NCBI GenBank assembly: GCA_963748405.1 | Contig: CAVVIT010000012.1 | Span: 1-64,000, forward strand | Length of the DNA stretch: 64,000 nt | Source: Fen-1273 sp963748405 | Lineage (GTDB): Bacteria; Bacteroidota; Ignavibacteria; UBA10030; UBA6906 | Reading direction: 5' to 3' | Shown: one piece after another, positions 61,133 to 64,000 of the stretch | Position numbering within the stretch: the stretch's first letter is position 1 | Layout: every line of letters begins with the position of its first letter | Position numbers and translations under genes: made by a program | Notes under the pieces: generated by a model | The model's database searches: none | What the model saw: the letters and a program-made list of their open reading frames with translations, nothing else | Told to the model about the DNA's origin: nothing

Positions 61133-61684
61133 TTACGGACAGTAAAACGGAAAGTCTCCCGGCTTCGGCGGGTCGTTGTACCCCGTTCCGAGCCAGCTCG
61201 TCAGGCTGTCCGTGAGCGAGATGATCAGGTACTTTCCCGAGACGCAGTAGACCAGAATCCCCGTCCCGGTGGAATCGATCGACCGGTAACTGGGAACCGG
61301 GTAGGCCCGGAGGACGGTTTCGATCCGGGAACTGACGCCGATCCCTTCCGGAGTGGTTCCCGCGAACGGCGCCCGGGCGCTGATATAGTCAACGGGGCCC
61401 ATCTGGTACGTCGTTCCCACGAAATACCCGTTGAACTGGATAAAGAGTCCCGCGTGCGGCCCTTTCTCCCATATGTCCATCTCGCCGGATGCGTGGGAGC
61501 CGTCCCATATGCCTCCTCCGTCCGGCTTTCCGAGCACCTCCCGTGCCTTCTCGCGTGACATCCCGATCACGACTCCGTCGATGCCGGAACCGGGCATTAC
61601 CCTGGGCGGCGTGTAGGGGCCGCCGAAATCGGTGCACCCGCTCACTGCGATAACGAGGATCGCGACCGCTTGTAGTTTCTTCAT
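61133..61684 (-). CDS. Uncharacterised lipoprotein
   Basis: 183 residues. Lipoprotein signal MKKLQAVAILVIAVSGC. The mature part has a two-stranded repeat typical of SmpA/OmlA-like or BLIP-like folds (GVVIGMSREKAREVLGKPDGGG … GIGVSSRIETVLRAYPVPSYRSIDSTGTGILVYC). No assigned function. Confidence 0.75.
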   Translation of the reverse strand: MKKLQAVAILVIAVSGCTDFGGPYTPPRVMPGSGIDGVVIGMSREKAREVLGKPDGGGIWDGSHASGEMDIWEKGPHAGLFIQFNGYFVGTTYQMGPVDYISARAPFAGTTPEGIGVSSRIETVLRAYPVPSYRSIDSTGTGILVYCVSGKYLIISLTDSLTSWLGTGYNDPPKPGDFPFYCP

Positions 61685-61754
61685 GCGTCTCTCCTTCGAC
61701 CGACGTGTTTCGGCCGGTATCCGGGGCCGTCGGGGCGGTCAGCTTGCAGCCGTA

Positions 61755-62558
61755 TCACTTCTTTTCCCCGAAGAGTCGGGCGCTCTTTTCTCCCGCCAGG
61801 TTGAATGAAACACAGCGCACGTGGTAATAATGTCCGCCGCTGGACTTGTTCAGGCGATATACAAGGACAGCGATATCGTCCCTCACCGCCTGATCTTCCC
61901 AATGGTCCTTGTCAACTTCGAGCTCCACGACGTAATCGCCGTTTTCCTCGCGGAGCCCCGCGGCCAGTCTCGTGTCACGGGAAAAATATCCCGCCTCTTC
62001 GAGAAGGGCGCCGACGGTTTTGAGATCGGATTCCTGGATGGAACCCCTGTCATAATATATGGTGCACCCGGTTGACGCGAATGCGTACGGGGTCCCCGCG
62101 AACGTCGTATCGGCGTGAGGTACCAGGATGAAGACGAAGAGGAAATAGGCGAGCGAGAGGATGACCGATATCAGCGATGCCGCGAGTATGACGCGCCATG
62201 AGCCCTTCTTTCCCCCCGTTCCCAGGTGGGCAACGATCTCTTTCTGTTGATACGTCTCGACGACGAGGTAGAAAATGCCCGCCTCGATGATGGGGAGGAA
62301 GCTCCGGGGGATCCTGTCCATGGAGGATCCGGGGACGAATGCGATGGCGGTGAAAGCGGCCAGCGAAAGAAGGACGCCAATGGCCGTCGCCTTCCGCGAT
62401 GCGTCCGTCCGCCCGAGGCTGCGGAAATTTCTCGCGAGAAGATATGTGCCGGCGAGCGGTCCCCCCAGCCCCGCAGCGATGGTGATAGCCCGCTTCGTGA
62501 AGAGCGTGACCTCCGCTGCCGGCGGAGGGCTGAGATATGCGGTTTCCGTTGTTTCCAT
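61755..62558 (-). CDS. Uncharacterised membrane protein
   Basis: 267 residues. Four membrane helices (about 25-45, 60-80, 87-103, 125-150), then an extracytoplasmic domain of about 110 residues (STGCTIYYDRGSIQESDLKTVGALLEEAGYFSRDTRLAAGLREENGDYVVELEVDKDHW). I recognise no named family. Confidence 0.72.
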   Translation of the reverse strand: METTETAYLSPPPAAEVTLFTKRAITIAAGLGGPLAGTYLLARNFRSLGRTDASRKATAIGVLLSLAAFTAIAFVPGSSMDRIPRSFLPIIEAGIFYLVVETYQQKEIVAHLGTGGKKGSWRVILAASLISVILSLAYFLFVFILVPHADTTFAGTPYAFASTGCTIYYDRGSIQESDLKTVGALLEEAGYFSRDTRLAAGLREENGDYVVELEVDKDHWEDQAVRDDIAVLVYRLNKSSGGHYYHVRCVSFNLAGEKSARLFGEKK

Positions 62559-62607
62559 GGGGCCTGCTTTCGGTCCGGATTAAACCTGCGCCGGAATCGC
62601 CGCCGCG

Positions 62608-63090
62608 TCAGGCGGGATGCGGAGATGTGCCGCCGCTTTGTATGAACGAGGCGATTTGTTCGCTCGTCGCGTTGCCGACCCAGCGGTTGTCACCCACCTC
62701 GATCACGGGAAGCGCGCGGATTCCTTTTCCGATGAGTATGTCGGGTTTGAACGTGATATCGACCTCCTTCAGCGTGAAACCCATCGTCGATTGAAGCTCC
62801 TCAAGCCTTCGTTTGACGATCGGGCAGAACGGACACCCGACCCCCGTGTAGAAGACCACGCTGGCCTCGGACCTGGGCGCTTCCTTTGCGGGCCGGTCGG
62901 CGACCGAGCCGTACCCCATGTACCGGGCAAGGGAGGGGAAATAGCGCACGTAGAGCCAGAGAAACAGGGCGACGAAGACTACCCACAGGATCGCCTGGAG
63001 GAAGTGTCCGTTGACGAGATGAAAGCCCGCCCCGACGATGAGTATCAACCAGCTCCCGTAGACAAATGCGATATGGCACTGCTGTTTCAT
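62608..63090 (-). CDS. Membrane-anchored glutaredoxin/thioredoxin-fold protein
   Basis: 160 residues from the ATG at 63090 (GGGAGG upstream). Two membrane helices (about 8-50) are followed by a glutaredoxin domain with redox motif CPFC (VVFYTGVGCPFCPIVKRRLEEL), cis-Pro in ALPVIEVGDNRWVG and a C-terminal helix. It probably reduces disulfides at the cytoplasmic face of the membrane. The topology is inferred, with the domain after helix 2. Confidence 0.82.
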   Translation of the reverse strand: MKQQCHIAFVYGSWLILIVGAGFHLVNGHFLQAILWVVFVALFLWLYVRYFPSLARYMGYGSVADRPAKEAPRSEASVVFYTGVGCPFCPIVKRRLEELQSTMGFTLKEVDITFKPDILIGKGIRALPVIEVGDNRWVGNATSEQIASFIQSGGTSPHPA

Positions 63091-63143
63091 CCGTCCTCCC
63101 CTGTGTGTGGTGACCGCACTGCCGGCAAGGGTTCGCCCGCCGG

Positions 63144-63653
63144 CTACTTCACGAAAAGCGCCTCGCTCGTCATCCGCACCCATCGCGGGGCGGAATCAAT
63201 GTTCTGCCGCAGGAGCATGTTCAGCTGCGCGGCATGATGTTGAACGTGCCGCATGTTGTACAGGAGCAGCTCGGCCATCGTGATGTCGAGCCATTCCATC
63301 CCGCAGCGGTGGTACGCCCGTTCGGGAGTCATGGACGCGATCGTCGCCCTGCATTTCTCCCTTCCGTGCTCGAGGTACGTCTTCAGCTCCTCTTTCGTGT
63401 ACACGCGTTCGGGAAGCAGTCCGCGCTCGTCCATCTCGTCGAGCGTGAACGGGGAGGGGGGAGCAAACCCCTTGTCCGATTCGGAAAGGTACAGATCGAG
63501 AAAGAACAGCGTGTGGAATGCGACGTACCAGAACTCAGGGATCTTCGTCCGGTCGCCCCAGAGGGCGTCGGGGCAGATGTCGATGGCGTTTTCGAGCATG
63601 TCGATGGAAGCGCCGAACTGCCGCCAGATGATCGTCTTGAGTGTTGTGTCCAC
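63144..63653 (-). CDS. DinB-family (DinB_2-like) four-helix protein
   Basis: 169 residues. Helical bundle with three metal-ligand His positions: EFWYVAFHTLFFLDLYL, and MRHVQHHAAQLNMLLRQ (HxxxHH-type motif). Members are metal-dependent thiol S-transferases or of unknown role. The stop of the upstream DUF6174 gene lies 13 bases before its start. Confidence 0.83.
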   Translation of the reverse strand: MDTTLKTIIWRQFGASIDMLENAIDICPDALWGDRTKIPEFWYVAFHTLFFLDLYLSESDKGFAPPSPFTLDEMDERGLLPERVYTKEELKTYLEHGREKCRATIASMTPERAYHRCGMEWLDITMAELLLYNMRHVQHHAAQLNMLLRQNIDSAPRWVRMTSEALFVK

Positions 63654-63666
63654 GTGAGTGCTCTCC

Positions 63667-64000
63667 TCACTCCTGTTGTAGGATGGTGGTCTGATATCCG
63701 TACTCTTCGTCCGCGATCTGTGCGCTCGGATCCACGTACATCATCACGGGGTACCCGTACCGGGGGTCGTACGACACCCGGAACACCGCGACGTGTGCCG
63801 TGTCGATGGAATGGATGAGCGTGAACAGGTCGTCAATCGCCTTGAACAAGCCCCACTCCTCGGACGACAGCGGGCTTCCTGTCGAAGGATCCACGATGCC
63901 GGCGATGACACCGGAGCGCACGGTAATCCGGAATTGCCTCCCGCCGTAAGCGCAGAAACAGGTCCGCGTCTGGAGTACCGTATAGTCGGTGAGCCCGTAG
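63667..64000 (-). CDS. DUF6174-like protein, 5' end beyond the window
   Basis: 110 residues are visible and the frame is open to base 64000, so the N-terminus (probably a lipoprotein signal) is missing. YGLTDYTVLQTRTCFCAYGGRQFRITVRSGVIAG has the Y-x-x-T … C-x-C … V-x-x-G pattern of DUF6174, and the end carries VSYDPRYGYPVMMYVDPSAQIADEEYGYQ. Members are small exported proteins of unknown role. Confidence 0.78.
   Translation of the reverse strand, partial: YGLTDYTVLQTRTCFCAYGGRQFRITVRSGVIAGIVDPSTGSPLSSEEWGLFKAIDDLFTLIHSIDTAHVAVFRVSYDPRYGYPVMMYVDPSAQIADEEYGYQTTILQQE

Noticed and set aside
1..64000. Prophage, integrative element or insertion sequence
   Set aside because: No integrase, transposase, phage structural or conjugation gene was recognised; the mosaic at 34-36 kb has gene fragments but no element ends I could define.

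Overview
The window is high-GC bacterial chromosome, about 60% G+C by eye, packed with short intergenic gaps and many NTGA stop/start overlaps. I saw no rRNA, tRNA, CRISPR array or transposase gene. Several features point to the FCB superphylum, probably an Ignavibacteria- or Kryptonia-like lineage: two secreted proteins end in a 'YPNPFN' FlgD-like/type IX-type sorting domain, a beta-propeller/Y_Y_Y histidine kinase is present, and there is a TonB-dependent receptor with a carboxypeptidase-regulatory-like N-terminus. This is inference from protein style; no marker gene is present.

Layout. (1) 0-3.2 kb: the end of an unidentified gene and an AsmA/DUF748 envelope protein, both interrupted by single-base frameshifts. 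(2) 3.2-9.0 kb, minus strand: a six-gene efflux operon matching cecR-ybhGFSR of E. coli, with ybhF split into two ATPase genes. (3) 9.2-16.0 kb: secreted GH27 alpha-galactosidase, GH38 alpha-mannosidase and a six-hairpin glycosidase. (4) 16.0-16.8 kb: a small overlapping gene pair with an AbiEii-like nucleotidyltransferase. (5) 16.8-21.6 kb: an OmpR-type two-component system divergent from msrA-msrB-thioredoxin and a methionine-rich protein, all four with export signals. (6) 21.6-23.0 kb: a relic sorting domain, a Phd/RelE-type toxin-antitoxin pair and an OsmC protein. (7) 23.2-33.8 kb: a 16-residue solenoid protein, GH31, DUF3224, DoxX, a HhH protein, a DOPA-dioxygenase-like protein, a two-subunit molybdenum dehydrogenase and a GH43 protein. 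(8) 34.0-36.3 kb: a Tyr/Gly-rich lipoprotein, a second lipoprotein and a gene-poor mosaic of duplicated and decayed fragments. (9) 36.3-46.7 kb: a propeller sensor kinase, NarL-type regulator, M6 metalloprotease with a sorting tail, and TonB-dependent receptor. (10) 46.6-57.5 kb, minus strand: a run of small accessory genes, including a serine hydrolase-TrmO fusion and an internally deleted VOC protein. (11) 57.6-64 kb: an XRE regulator with a perfect operator, then a minus-strand run of membrane and uncharacterised proteins ending in a DUF6174 gene cut by the window edge.

Functionally, the window combines glycan and protein scavenging at the cell surface (GH27, GH38, GH31, GH43, M6 protease, TonB receptor) with envelope defence (YbhGFSR-like efflux, OsmC, exported Msr enzymes). 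The most interesting candidate system is the two-component system plus exported MsrA/MsrB/thioredoxin plus methionine-rich protein at 16.8-21.6 kb. Paired 11-bp-phased TATCACG boxes lie in the divergent control region. It looks like an independently assembled envelope methionine-sulfoxide repair and oxidant-sink module, analogous to HprSR-MsrPQ.

Three single-base frameshifts (about 120, 671 and 20537, one in a C5 run) and an in-frame internal deletion near 53.7 kb may be real decay or may be consensus errors. They should be checked against reads.
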